Positions 17,219-25,945 of a DNA stretch of 64,000 nucleotides are shown one piece after another. Source of the stretch: Oceanicola sp. (GTDB taxonomy: Bacteria > Pseudomonadota > Alphaproteobacteria > Rhodobacterales > Rhodobacteraceae); the NCBI GenBank assembly GCA_017792405.1, contig CP051231.1:675391-739390 (forward strand). Reading direction: 5' to 3'. Each line of letters begins with the position of its first letter. Within the stretch, counting starts at the first letter, position 1. The position numbers were made by a program, and so were the translations under genes. Under the pieces are notes generated by a model, which was not told the DNA's origin, did no database searches, and saw only the letters and a list, made by a program, of their open reading frames with translations.

Positions 17219-18183
17219 AACGCCTTCTTCTGACCACGGCGCTCGCTCTTGCGGCCATGCCCGCCCTTGCAGAGCGCATCTTCGTCTCCAACGAGCGCGA
17301 CAACACGGTAACGGTGCTCGACGGCACCTCGATGGAAGTGCTGAAGACGATCGAAACCTCGGCCCGCCCGCGCGGGATCATCACCAGCCACGACGGCAAG
17401 CTGATCTATGTCTGCGCGGGCGATGACAACCGGCTCGACGTGATCGACGTGGAAACGCTGGAGATCGTGCAGCAACTCGACAGCGGTCCGGACCCGGAAT
17501 TGCTGGACGTGGATCACGCCGGCAACCGGATTTACATCGCCAATGAAGATGACGCGATGGTCACGGTGATGGAGCGCGACGGCACGATCATCACCGAGAT
17601 CGGCGTGGGGATCGAGCCAGAGGGCATGGCCGTTTCGCCGGATGACTCCATTGTCGTGACCACCTCCGAGAGCACCGGGATGGCCCATTTCATCGACACC
17701 GAGAAGCTGGAACTGGTGGCCAACACGGTGGTCGACACCCGCCCGCGCCATGCGGAGTACCAGCTTGATGGTAGTAAGGTCTGGGTGACCTCCGAGATCG
17801 GCGGCATCGTCTCCGTGCTCGATGCCAAGGGCTTCGGGGTGGACAAGGTGATCAGCTTCGAGATTGCAGGGGTAAAGCCCGAGCTGATCCAACCGGTCGG
17901 GCTGCGGTTTTCGGGCGACGGCACGCTGGCCTTCACCGCGCTGGGCCCGGCCAACCATGTGGCGGTGATCGACGTGGCCACCCAGGAGGTGCTCGACTAC
18001 ATCCTCGTGGGCCAACGGCCATGGCACATCGAGCGCAGCCTAGACGACAAGTACATCTACGTGGCCAACGGGCTATCCAACGACATGACGATCATCGAGA
18101 TCGAAAGCCGCGAGGCTCTACGCTCCGTCCCGGTCGGACGCCTGCCCTGGGGCATCGCTGTCGCGCACGCGCCCGAGGGCTAA
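17215..18183 (+). CDS. PQQ-dependent catabolism-associated beta-propeller protein (YVTN repeats)
   Basis: 322 residues with signal peptide (LLLTTALALAAMPALA) and seven or so YVTN-type blades (IFVSNERDNTVTVLDGTS, IYVANGLSNDMTIIE). It matches the propeller family that co-occurs with PQQ alcohol dehydrogenases (TIGR03866 type). No catalytic residues are evident. ATG is preceded by GGAGA and overlaps the stop of the binding-protein gene. It ends the quinoprotein operon in this window. Exact role is unknown; a periplasmic scaffold or cofactor binder is possible. Confidence 0.85.
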   Translation: MKRLLLTTALALAAMPALAERIFVSNERDNTVTVLDGTSMEVLKTIETSARPRGIITSHDGKLIYVCAGDDNRLDVIDVETLEIVQQLDSGPDPELLDVDHAGNRIYIANEDDAMVTVMERDGTIITEIGVGIEPEGMAVSPDDSIVVTTSESTGMAHFIDTEKLELVANTVVDTRPRHAEYQLDGSKVWVTSEIGGIVSVLDAKGFGVDKVISFEIAGVKPELIQPVGLRFSGDGTLAFTALGPANHVAVIDVATQEVLDYILVGQRPWHIERSLDDKYIYVANGLSNDMTIIEIESREALRSVPVGRLPWGIAVAHAPEG

Positions 18184-18593
18184 TGCCCTAGCCCGGAAGG
18201 TCCAAGGTGGAACGGGTAGGACCGCAATCGGCCTCCGCACGGGCGCTCGATGGGACTTTGGAGCATAGTCCGAATGAGCAACCACTCACCAACTTGGGTC
18301 GCAGCGGCAAGGCTTGGCGGTCTCTTGCGGTCCCCTTGAAAAGCGACCGCTTCTTGCTCCAGACCGTCAAGTCCAAAGGCTGCGGTTTGCGGCCACTCAT
18401 AGGCAATCCATCGCGAATACTGCGAGCTGCCGCTCGCTGTTCTCGGTTTCAATCATCATTGGTTCAGCATTAGAAGCCTTGAATGATGTCCGCTTTCGCA
18501 GTCGGCTCAGGGTCACTAACACCTGCAGCTAATGTCGGCTTGCGGCCCGAAGCTGACCGCCCCCCTGGCAATCCCCCCGCGTCAAACTCCCCC
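18184..18593. other. Intergenic stretch after the quinoprotein operon, no gene recognised
   Basis: About 410 bases between convergent genes. No frame with a ribosome site and no clear terminator hairpin. Related loci carry ABC-transporter genes at this point; nothing recognisable of them remains in the three frames read. The motif GCTTGCGGCC/GCGGTTTGCGGCC occurs twice (near 18385 and 18538). Confidence 0.4.
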
Positions 18594-19844
18594 CTAAGGC
18601 TTCACCACCAACCCAGGCGGCGTCGTCGCCAGATACTCCGCACTCGCATCATTGATCAGCATCGTCTCGGTCAGCTCGATCCCGCCGTCCTCCAGCCACA
18701 GCCCCGGCATGAAGTGAAACACCATGCCCGGTTGCAGCTCGGTCTCGTCGCCTTCGCGCAGGCTCATCGTCCGCTCGCCCCAGTCGGGCGGGTAGCTGAG
18801 GCCCACAGAGTAGCCGCAGCGGCTGGTCTTCTCGAAGCCGTAGCGGTTGAGCGTCTGGGTGAAGGACCGCGCCACCTCGGCGCAGGTCGCGCCGGGCCGG
18901 GCCGCCCCCATCACTGCCGCGGTGGCCGCCATGAGGGCCTCTTCGGCCTTGCGGTAATTGTTCGGCGGCTCGCCAAAGAACAGCGTGCGCGATTGCGGGC
19001 AATGGTAGCGCCGGTGCACACCCGCGATCTCGAAGAAGGTCGGCACCCCGCGCGGGATCGGCGCGCCATCCCAGGTCAGGTGCGGGGCGGTGGCATCCAT
19101 CCCCGAGGGCGTCATCGGCACGATCGCCGGGTAATCGCCCCAGGCCCCCCGCGTGCCGAGCGCGCCCGCTTTCAGGATCTCGGCCACCAACGCGTTCTTC
19201 TGCATCCCCGGTTCCGCGACCTCGGCGATCACCCGGTGCATCTCGGTCACGATCTCGCCCGCGCGGCGCATGTAGCTGATCTCCGCCGGAGACTTCACCG
19301 CCCGGCACCAGTTCACCAGCCCCGTCGCGTCGCTCACATCCGCATCCGGCAGGCCCGCCGTGAGGGCGCGATGCGCGGCGGCGGAATAATAGTAATTGTC
19401 CAGCTCCACCCCGATGCTGGCCGTCCCGTGGCCCCAGTCCACCATCAGCTCCGCCAGCACCGTCATCGGATGCGCCTGCGGGTTCTGCACCAGCCAGTCC
19501 TCGTAGCCGAAGATATGATCGTGCGACATCCAGACGGTTCGCCGCGCCCCCGCCGCATCCATCCCTCGGCCCCACCAGATCGGATCATGCCGCTGGCCGA
19601 CGACCACCGCCTGATGCACGTAAAACGACCAGCCGTCATACCCCGTGAGCCACGCCATGTTCGACGGGTCCGAGATGACCAGAACCTCCACCCCCTGCGC
19701 CTCCATAGACGCCCGAACGGCCGCCAGCCGCTCGTGATATTCGGTGCGCGCAAAGGCGAGCGCAGAGGAGGGCAGGGCCGCCGCCGGGGCGGACCCGCCT
19801 TGCAGGGCCATCGGAGCGGAGGGGGTGCGGGGCTTGGTTGTCAT
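18594..19844 (-). CDS. doeA: Ectoine hydrolase (M24 peptidase-fold)
   Basis: 416 residues with the creatinase-like N domain and M24 'pita-bread' C domain. The stretch ITGYDGWSFYVHQ-like (here LTGYDGWSFYVHQAVVVGQR) and GRGMDAAGARRTVWM are characteristic of DoeA/EutD, which opens the ectoine ring to N-acetyl-diaminobutyrate. Further family positions: FFEIAGVHRRYHCPQSRT and FHFMPGLWLEDGGIELTET. The usual partner deacetylase DoeB and the uptake genes are not adjacent, so this is an isolated copy. DMSP lyase DddP, also M24-like in roseobacters, was considered and does not fit. Physiological substrate is probable, not proven. Confidence 0.82.
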   Translation of the reverse strand: MTTKPRTPSAPMALQGGSAPAAALPSSALAFARTEYHERLAAVRASMEAQGVEVLVISDPSNMAWLTGYDGWSFYVHQAVVVGQRHDPIWWGRGMDAAGARRTVWMSHDHIFGYEDWLVQNPQAHPMTVLAELMVDWGHGTASIGVELDNYYYSAAAHRALTAGLPDADVSDATGLVNWCRAVKSPAEISYMRRAGEIVTEMHRVIAEVAEPGMQKNALVAEILKAGALGTRGAWGDYPAIVPMTPSGMDATAPHLTWDGAPIPRGVPTFFEIAGVHRRYHCPQSRTLFFGEPPNNYRKAEEALMAATAAVMGAARPGATCAEVARSFTQTLNRYGFEKTSRCGYSVGLSYPPDWGERTMSLREGDETELQPGMVFHFMPGLWLEDGGIELTETMLINDASAEYLATTPPGLVVKP

Positions 19845-19933
19845 GGGCGTGGTTCCGGTGGCGAGGATGATGCGCGATGGTGAGCAGGTCGCGCGCCGCG
19901 GCGCAACCCCGTAAGCCGGGACTTTCCCGCTGG

Positions 19934-20440
19934 TTAGTTGCCGAGCAATAGCTTTTTCAGGGGTAGCCGATCGTGGCCTGGAACAAGCGCATTGAGCTTT
20001 GCAAGTTGAACTCGAGACACAGAGCGCTGGCCAATCCAGCCAACCTGTAGAGTCTCAATAACTTGTTTCTCTGGGCCATTGTAAAAGACGATTCCGGAAC
20101 AACTCTCTAAATCAAGGTCAAAGAAAATTAGGTGATCAGCACGATCCTCGGTCCGCCTGAATGCGGGTCCCCTTTTGGTGCCTGTTGCCTTCACTTGTAC
20201 AGAACGACCGTCGGGAGCATAGCCATCAATGCCGGGATGCGACTTCGTTTCAACCAACCTGATACCGAATAGTTCGACTGCGAGAGCCTCGCCAATGTCA
20301 CCAACCAAATTACCATCGAATGTGAATTTGAGGTTTGCAGAGTGTCCGCCGCGATCAAACACGTCATCGTAGTAGCGCTTAAGTTCGTTGCGGGCGCTTA
20401 CCAGCGACTGGATATGACTTGGCAGCGCGAATTTCTCCAT
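19934..20440 (-). CDS. Hypothetical protein with PD-(D/E)xK-like nuclease signature
   Basis: 168 residues, compatible with DUF6998-type proteins. E of GDIGEALAVELFG, D of PGIDGYAPDG and the VQVKAT strand reproduce the E...D...(Q/E)xK order of a restriction-endonuclease-like core. Start at 20440 is chosen because AGGGG sits about 9 bases upstream; it follows the serine-deaminase stop by 13 bases on the same strand and may be co-transcribed. Its base composition is clearly more AT-rich than both neighbours, suggesting transfer. No methylase or toxin partner is adjacent. Nuclease activity is inference. Confidence 0.7.
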   Translation of the reverse strand: MEKFALPSHIQSLVSARNELKRYYDDVFDRGGHSANLKFTFDGNLVGDIGEALAVELFGIRLVETKSHPGIDGYAPDGRSVQVKATGTKRGPAFRRTEDRADHLIFFDLDLESCSGIVFYNGPEKQVIETLQVGWIGQRSVSRVQLAKLNALVPGHDRLPLKKLLLGN

Positions 20441-20453
20441 ACTGTTCAACCCC

Positions 20454-21827
20454 TCAACAATTCGGCACATTCACCGCCAGCCCGCCCAGGGCCGTCTCCT
20501 TATACTTCTCACTCATATCCCGCCCCGTCTCTAGCAGCGTCTTGATGCAGGCATCCAGCGGCACCAAATGCGAGCCATCCCCCCGCATCGCCAAACTCGC
20601 CGCCGAGACCGCCTTGATCGTCCCAAGCCCGTTCCGCTCGATGCAGGGCACCTGCACCAGCCCGCGCACCGGATCACAGGTCATCCCCAGGTGATGCTCC
20701 AGCGCGATCTCGGCGGCATTCTCCACCTGCTCCGCCGTCCCGCCCATAACCGCGCATAGCCCGGCCGCCGCCATGGCCGCCGCGCTCCCAACCTCCGCCT
20801 GGCACCCCGCCTCTGCGCCGCTGATAGAAGCGTTGTGCTTGATCAGCCCGCCCACCGCCGCAGCCGTCAGCAAAAACTCCCCGACGCGCGAGGGCACCGC
20901 CCCCGGCACATGGTCCAGCCAATAGCGGATCACCGCCGGCACGACCCCAGCCGCCCCGTTGGTCGGCGCGGTCACAACCTGCCCGCCAGCCGCGTTCTCC
21001 TCGTTCACCGCCATTGCGTAGCAGCTCATCCAGTCGTTGATCGTGTGCGGCGCGGTCAGGTTCATGCCGCGCTCGGCCTGCAAGGCCCGCCAGATGCCCG
21101 CCGCCCGCCGCTTCACCTTCAGGCCGCCGGGCAGTACGCCGTCACTCTCCAGCCCGCGCTGCAAACACCCGTCCATCACCTCCCAGATCCGCGCCAAGCC
21201 GCGCTCGATCTCCGCCGCGCTCCGCCGGGTCCGCTCATTCGCCATCTTCATAGCGGCAATGCTCAGCCCGCTCTCTGCGGCCATGTCGAGCATCTCTTGC
21301 GCCGACTTGAACGCGAACGGCACCGGCGCGCCCTGCGCCGTATCCGCCCCCGCCGCCAGCTCTGCCTCGCTCAGCACAAAGCCCCCGCCGACCGAGTAAT
21401 ACACCTCGCGGTCGATCACATCGCCCTGCGCGTCCAGCGACTCGAAGGCGAGGCCATTGGGGTGGCCGGGCAGGGGGGCGTCATAGTCGAAGATCAGGTC
21501 GTTCGCCGGGGCGAAGCGCAGCACGCCCAAGCCCTCCGGCTCCACCACGCCGCGCGCCTTCACGTCGGCCAGCGCAGCCTCTCCGGCCTCCGCCTCGTAG
21601 GTTTCCGGCACCAGCCCCGCGAGGCCCAGTATCACCGCGCGGTCGGTCGCATGGCCGACCCCGGTGAAGGCGAGGGAGCCGTGCAGCCGCGCCCTCAGGC
21701 CGGTCACATCGAAGGGCAGGCCGCGCACCCGTTCGAGGTAGCGCGCGGCGGCCACCATCGGCCCCATGGTGTGAGACGATGACGGGCCGATGCCCACCTT
21801 GAACATTTCAAAGACGGAGACGAACAT
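20454..21827 (-). CDS. sdaA: L-serine ammonia-lyase (iron-sulfur, single chain)
   Basis: 457 residues. The N-terminal beta domain begins [20 protein letters not shown], the family signature; the alpha domain carries the [4Fe-4S] cysteines in [25 protein letters not shown] and the motif [13 protein letters not shown]. Deaminates L-serine to pyruvate and ammonia. The start at 21827 is preferred since the family begins at this motif; 21839 (MVAAMFV) is possible. A longer frame to 22019 is not supported. Downstream, the nuclease-fold orphan follows closely. Confidence 0.95.
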   Translation of the reverse strand: MFVSVFEMFKVGIGPSSSHTMGPMVAAARYLERVRGLPFDVTGLRARLHGSLAFTGVGHATDRAVILGLAGLVPETYEAEAGEAALADVKARGVVEPEGLGVLRFAPANDLIFDYDAPLPGHPNGLAFESLDAQGDVIDREVYYSVGGGFVLSEAELAAGADTAQGAPVPFAFKSAQEMLDMAAESGLSIAAMKMANERTRRSAAEIERGLARIWEVMDGCLQRGLESDGVLPGGLKVKRRAAGIWRALQAERGMNLTAPHTINDWMSCYAMAVNEENAAGGQVVTAPTNGAAGVVPAVIRYWLDHVPGAVPSRVGEFLLTAAAVGGLIKHNASISGAEAGCQAEVGSAAAMAAAGLCAVMGGTAEQVENAAEIALEHHLGMTCDPVRGLVQVPCIERNGLGTIKAVSAASLAMRGDGSHLVPLDACIKTLLETGRDMSEKYKETALGGLAVNVPNC

Positions 21828-21930
21828 GGCCGCCACCATGCCAGCGCCGCGCCGCGCGGCAAGCCTGAAAACGACACTTCCCACGCCGGGCCCGCACTGA
21901 GCCCGACCGAGGCCCACCGATGCCCGACCG

Positions 21931-22455
21931 ATGATCGAGACCGCCCGCCTCCTGCTGCGCCCTTTCGAGCCGGGTGATCTGCCCGCCTTCGCGGCGATGA
22001 ACGCCGATGCGCAGGTCATGCGCTACTTCCCCGCGCCCAAGTCCGAGACGGAGACCGGCGAGATGCTCGCCCGTTGCACCGCGCTCTGGGCGGCGAACGG
22101 CATGGCCTTCTCGGCGGTCACCGACCATCGCGGGCGGTTCCTCGGCATGTGCGGGTTGCACCGGCCCGAGGGCATCCCGATCTCGCCCTGCGTCGAGATC
22201 GGCTGGCGCTTCATCCCGGCGGCCTGGGGGCAGGGGCTGGCCTCCGAGGCCGCCCGCGCCTGGCTCGCCTGGGGCTGGGATCAGGGGCTAGAGGAGATCC
22301 TCGCCTACACGCCCCGGCTCAACACGCCCTCCCGCGCCCTGATGGCCCGCATCGGCATGGCGGAGGCCCCCGATCTGGCCTTCGACCACCCCGACATTGA
22401 CCAAGGCCACCCGCTGCGGCCCATGTTCGTGGCCCGCATCCGCCGCCCTGCCTGA
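21931..22455 (+). CDS. GNAT family N-acetyltransferase (RimJ/RimL-like)
   Basis: 174 residues in the Acetyltransf_3 layout: N-terminal TARLLLRPFEPGDLPAFAAM, acetyl-CoA loop region GWRFIPAAWGQGLASEAARA (Q/R-x-x-G-x-G/A type), and the TPRLNTPSRALMARIGM C-terminal helix. Start ATG at 21931 lies 103 bases from the divergently transcribed serine deaminase. The substrate cannot be deduced; relatives modify ribosomal protein N termini or small amines. Confidence 0.85.
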   Translation: MIETARLLLRPFEPGDLPAFAAMNADAQVMRYFPAPKSETETGEMLARCTALWAANGMAFSAVTDHRGRFLGMCGLHRPEGIPISPCVEIGWRFIPAAWGQGLASEAARAWLAWGWDQGLEEILAYTPRLNTPSRALMARIGMAEAPDLAFDHPDIDQGHPLRPMFVARIRRPA

Positions 22456-22525
22456 GGCCTGCCTGACCCCCGTCAACCCGGCCCGCGCGGTGGGGTAACA
22501 CTCGGGCGCCTTGCAATATCGCGTA

Positions 22526-22565
22526 TGCATGGGATGTGCATGGAATGTGCATCAGTTGTGCATCA
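22526..22565. repeat. Four 11-bp-phased TGCAT units upstream of the CDF gene
   Basis: TGCAT occurs at 22526, 22537, 22548 and 22559, exactly 11 bases apart, one turn of the helix each. The segment 22537-22565 is identical to 56294-56322. It lies about 90 bases before the CDF start and just ahead of an AT-rich stretch (AAAATATAG). It may be a regulator-binding array or part of a dispersed repeat. Confidence 0.75.
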
Positions 22566-22651
22566 GTAAAATATAGGGTTAACGCCGTTTCGCCCCTGGC
22601 GTGGGCGAATTAACGCATTGCCCCCGGCAGCGCCCGCGTTAGCTTCGGCCC

Positions 22652-23572
22652 ATGCCGCACGATCACCACCACCATCACCACCACGTCAGCTCCGAAACAG
22701 GCGACCGAAACCTCGCGCTCGCGGTGCTGGTCAACCTCGGCCTGACCGTGGCGCAAATCGTCGGTGGCCTGCTCTCCGGCTCGCTGGCGCTCATCGCCGA
22801 CGCGCTGCACAACCTCTCCGATGCGGTCTCCCTCGTCATCGCCTTCGCCGCCCGCCGGATCGCTCGCAAACCGGCCGACGCGGGCATGACCTTCGGCTAT
22901 GGCCGGGCCGAGATGGTGGCCGCGCTGATCAACTATACCACGCTGATATTGCTGGCGATTTACCTCGCCTACGAAGGGGTGATGCGGCTCTTCGCGCCCG
23001 AGGATGTCGAGGGCTGGATGGTGGTGGTGATCGCCGCCATCGCCCTTGTGATCGATGCGGTCACGGCCCTGCTGACCTTCGCCATGTCGAAGTCTTCCGC
23101 CAACATCCGCGCCGCCTTCCTGCACAACCTTGCAGACGCGCTGGGCTCGGTCGCGGTGATCGTCGCAGGCACCCTGATCCTGCTCTACGACTGGCGCCTG
23201 GCAGACCCCATCGTGACCCTTCTGATCTCGGCATATATCCTCTGGCACGCGCTGGCCGAGGTGCCCGGCGTGATCCGCATGCTGATGCTCGCCACGCCGC
23301 CCGGCATGGATATTTCCGAAGTATCCCAAAGGCTTGCCGCCACACCCGGCGTGGTCTCCATCCACCATCTCCACCTCTGGCAGATGCAGGAGCACGAGGC
23401 CGCGCTGGAGGCCCATGTCGTCATCGAAGAGGGCCACTGGGCCGAGGCTGACGCCATTAAGGCCACCCTCAAGCAAGCCCTTGCGGAACGCTATCACATC
23501 CACCACGCCACCCTCGAGCTGGAGTGCGCCGCCCACGCTTGCGAGGCCCCCCGGCTCATCGGCCACGGATAG
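22652..23572 (+). CDS. Cation diffusion facilitator metal exporter (ZitB/DmeF-like)
   Basis: 306 residues. A His-rich head (eight His in residues 3-11), six membrane spans, and the two zinc-site motifs ALIADALHNLSDAV (span 2) and RAAFLHNLADALG (span 5), followed by a cytoplasmic metal-binding domain (SIHHLHLWQMQEHEAALEAH). Exports divalent metal, most likely Zn or Co/Ni, against protons. Preceded by the TGCAT array. No metalloregulator gene is adjacent. Confidence 0.92.
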   Translation: MPHDHHHHHHHVSSETGDRNLALAVLVNLGLTVAQIVGGLLSGSLALIADALHNLSDAVSLVIAFAARRIARKPADAGMTFGYGRAEMVAALINYTTLILLAIYLAYEGVMRLFAPEDVEGWMVVVIAAIALVIDAVTALLTFAMSKSSANIRAAFLHNLADALGSVAVIVAGTLILLYDWRLADPIVTLLISAYILWHALAEVPGVIRMLMLATPPGMDISEVSQRLAATPGVVSIHHLHLWQMQEHEAALEAHVVIEEGHWAEADAIKATLKQALAERYHIHHATLELECAAHACEAPRLIGHG

Positions 23573-23645
23573 GGCGATTTGCCCTCGCACCGCCGGGCCT
23601 CTGCCCCTATAACCTTCTGCGACCGCGACCACGGGAGACCCGCCG

Positions 23646-24425
23646 ATGACCGATCTTTCGCCCATCGACAAGGCCAAGTTCGTCGCCGCCAAACGGGCGG
23701 TAGACTACGTGCAGGACGGCATGCGGATCGGCCTTGGCACCGGCTCCACGGCGGCCTGGATGGTGCGCTGCCTCGCCGAGAAGATGCAGGAAGAAAGCCT
23801 TGATATCATTGGCGTTCCAACCTCCACCCGCACGGCGGACCTGGCCCGTGAGCTGGGCATCCCGGTCACCTCTCTGGATGAGGCCAAGTGGCTCGATCTC
23901 ACCATTGACGGGGCCGACGAGTTCGATGGCGAGCTGAACCTGATCAAGGGCGGCGGCGGTGCGCTGCTGCAGGAAAAGATCGTGGCCACCGCCTCCGACC
24001 GCATGGTGGTGATCGCCGATGCCGCCAAGGACGTGACAGCGCTCGGCGCCTTCCCCCTGCCCATCGAGGTGATCCCCTTCGGCTGGCAGACCACCAAGGC
24101 GCTGGTCGAGGAAACCCTTATAAACATGGACGTTCTGGGCCGCGACACCTCGCTGCGCATGAACGATGACGCGCCCTATATCACCGACGAGGGCAACTAC
24201 ATCATCGACCTGCACCTGCGCCGCATCGGCAACGCCCGGCAGCTGAGCCTTGTGCTCAACCAAGTGCCGGGCGTGGTTGAAAACGGTCTCTTCATCGATA
24301 TCTGCGACGTGGTGATCGTCGGTCACGGTGACGGGCGCGTTCAGGTGCGCGACATCAACGAAGGCACTGAGGAGGAAGAGAAAATCGACCTTCTCGAGGG
24401 AGACAACATCTTCGCCGACCTCTGA
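23646..24425 (+). CDS. rpiA: Ribose-5-phosphate isomerase A
   Basis: 259 residues. Signatures: GLGTGSTAAWMV (phosphate loop), TIDGADEFDGELNLIKGGGGALLQEK with catalytic Asp and Glu, and a C-terminal GDGRVQVRD. Interconverts ribose-5-phosphate and ribulose-5-phosphate in the pentose phosphate pathway. GGGAGA precedes the ATG. The glutathione-reductase gene follows after 34 bases, a pairing common in Rhodobacterales that links NADPH supply and use. Confidence 0.97.
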   Translation: MTDLSPIDKAKFVAAKRAVDYVQDGMRIGLGTGSTAAWMVRCLAEKMQEESLDIIGVPTSTRTADLARELGIPVTSLDEAKWLDLTIDGADEFDGELNLIKGGGGALLQEKIVATASDRMVVIADAAKDVTALGAFPLPIEVIPFGWQTTKALVEETLINMDVLGRDTSLRMNDDAPYITDEGNYIIDLHLRRIGNARQLSLVLNQVPGVVENGLFIDICDVVIVGHGDGRVQVRDINEGTEEEEKIDLLEGDNIFADL

Positions 24426-24459
24426 GGAGGAGCAGGGACGGCAGAGCAGAGGCAGAGCA

Positions 24460-25830
24460 ATGGAATTCGACTACGACCTTTTCGTCATCGGCGGCGGCTC
24501 CGGCGGGGTGCGCGCGGCCCGGCTGGCAAGTTCGGAGGCCGGCCAGAAGGTTGGTCTGGCTGAAGAATATCGCATGGGCGGCACCTGCGTGATCCGCGGC
24601 TGCGTGCCCAAAAAGCTGATGGTCTATGCCTCGCATTTCCCCGAAGAGATGAAGCTCGCGCAGGCCTATGGCTGGACGGTCCACGCCGGCGGTTTTGACT
24701 GGGGCAAGTTCCGCCACCACCTTCACGCCGAGCTGGACCGGCTCGAGCAGATCTACACCCGCAACCTCGAAAAGGCCGGGGTGGAGATCCACGCACAGCG
24801 CGCGGTGGTGAAGGATCCGCACACCGTGGCGCTGGCCGATGGCACCGAGTTCAAGTGCCGCCACATCCTCGTCGCCACCGGCGGCGCGCCCAGCTTCCCC
24901 CCGCTGGAGGGGGCCGAGGAGTTCGGCATCAGCTCCAACGACATCTTCCTGATGGAGGAGCTGCCCGAGAGTATCCTGATCATCGGCGGCGGCTTCATCG
25001 CCTGCGAAATGGCCTGCATCCTCAACGGCTTGGGGGTCAAGACAACGCTCTTTTTGCGCGGCGCGCAGATCCTCCGCGGCTTCGATGATGAGGCTCGCGG
25101 CCATCTGGCCGACCACATGGCCAGCCTCGGTATCGAGATCCACACCGGCACCTCGATCACCGAGATGCAGAAGCTCGAAAACAAGATTTCCGTGCGCACG
25201 ACCACCGGCCACGAGGGGCTTTACGAGAAGATCCTCTTCGCCACCGGTCGCGATCCCAACACCAAGGGCCTCGGGCTGGAGGAGGCGGGCGTCAAGCTCG
25301 GTCGCCTCGGTGAGGTGGTGGTGAACGAGTACAGCCAGACCGATGTGCCCTCGATCTACGCCATCGGCGATGTGACCGGCCGCGTGGAGCTGACCCCGGT
25401 GGCAATCCGCGAGGGCGTCGCCTTTGTGAACACCGTGTTCCACGGCAAGCCCCAGCCGGTCGACCATGACCTCGTGCCCTCGGCGGTCTACACCCAGCCC
25501 GAGCTCGGCACCGTGGGTATGACCGAGAACGACGCAGAGCGCGCGATGGAGGCGGGCGGCGAGCCCTTCGAGGTTTACTCCACCTCCTTCCGCCCGATGA
25601 AAACCGCCTTCGCTCATACCGACGACCGGGTGATGATGAAGCTGATCGTCGGCAAGGAGACCCGCAAGGTGCTCGGCTGCCACATCGTTGCGCCCGAGGC
25701 GGGCGAGATGATCCAGCTCGCCGGGATCGCCATCAAGATGGGCGCAACCAAGGAAGACTTCGACCGCACCTGCGCGGTCCACCCGACCATGGCAGAGGAA
25801 CTGGTGACGATGAAGTCACCGGTGCGTTAG
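24460..25830 (+). CDS. gor: Glutathione-disulfide reductase
   Basis: 456 residues. FAD motif FVIGGGSGGVRAARLA, redox-active disulfide GGTCVIRGCVPKKL, NADPH motif IIGGGFIACEMA, second FAD contact YAIGDVTGR, and C-terminal HPTMAEE with the catalytic His. Reduces oxidised glutathione with NADPH. The ATG at 24460 is chosen because the FAD motif starts 10 residues later; the frame runs farther upstream into rpiA. Likely in one operon with rpiA. Confidence 0.96.
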   Translation: MEFDYDLFVIGGGSGGVRAARLASSEAGQKVGLAEEYRMGGTCVIRGCVPKKLMVYASHFPEEMKLAQAYGWTVHAGGFDWGKFRHHLHAELDRLEQIYTRNLEKAGVEIHAQRAVVKDPHTVALADGTEFKCRHILVATGGAPSFPPLEGAEEFGISSNDIFLMEELPESILIIGGGFIACEMACILNGLGVKTTLFLRGAQILRGFDDEARGHLADHMASLGIEIHTGTSITEMQKLENKISVRTTTGHEGLYEKILFATGRDPNTKGLGLEEAGVKLGRLGEVVVNEYSQTDVPSIYAIGDVTGRVELTPVAIREGVAFVNTVFHGKPQPVDHDLVPSAVYTQPELGTVGMTENDAERAMEAGGEPFEVYSTSFRPMKTAFAHTDDRVMMKLIVGKETRKVLGCHIVAPEAGEMIQLAGIAIKMGATKEDFDRTCAVHPTMAEELVTMKSPVR

Positions 25831-25945
25831 GGCGCCGAACGGCCGGAAACGGTTGAATTTGGCGCTTTCCTGACCACTTGTGCTAGACAATCACCAACAC
25901 ACCGCCGATGCAGGCGGAACCGCAAGGAAGAGGAAAGAGACACAT

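Noticed and set aside
18184..18593. Possible RNA gene after the propeller gene
   Set aside because: No tRNA-like cloverleaf, no convincing long hairpin and no promoter found by eye.
18594..19844. Assignment as DMSP lyase DddP or a prolidase
   Set aside because: The GYDGWSFYVHQ and GRGMDAAGARRTVW stretches match ectoine hydrolases and not DddP.
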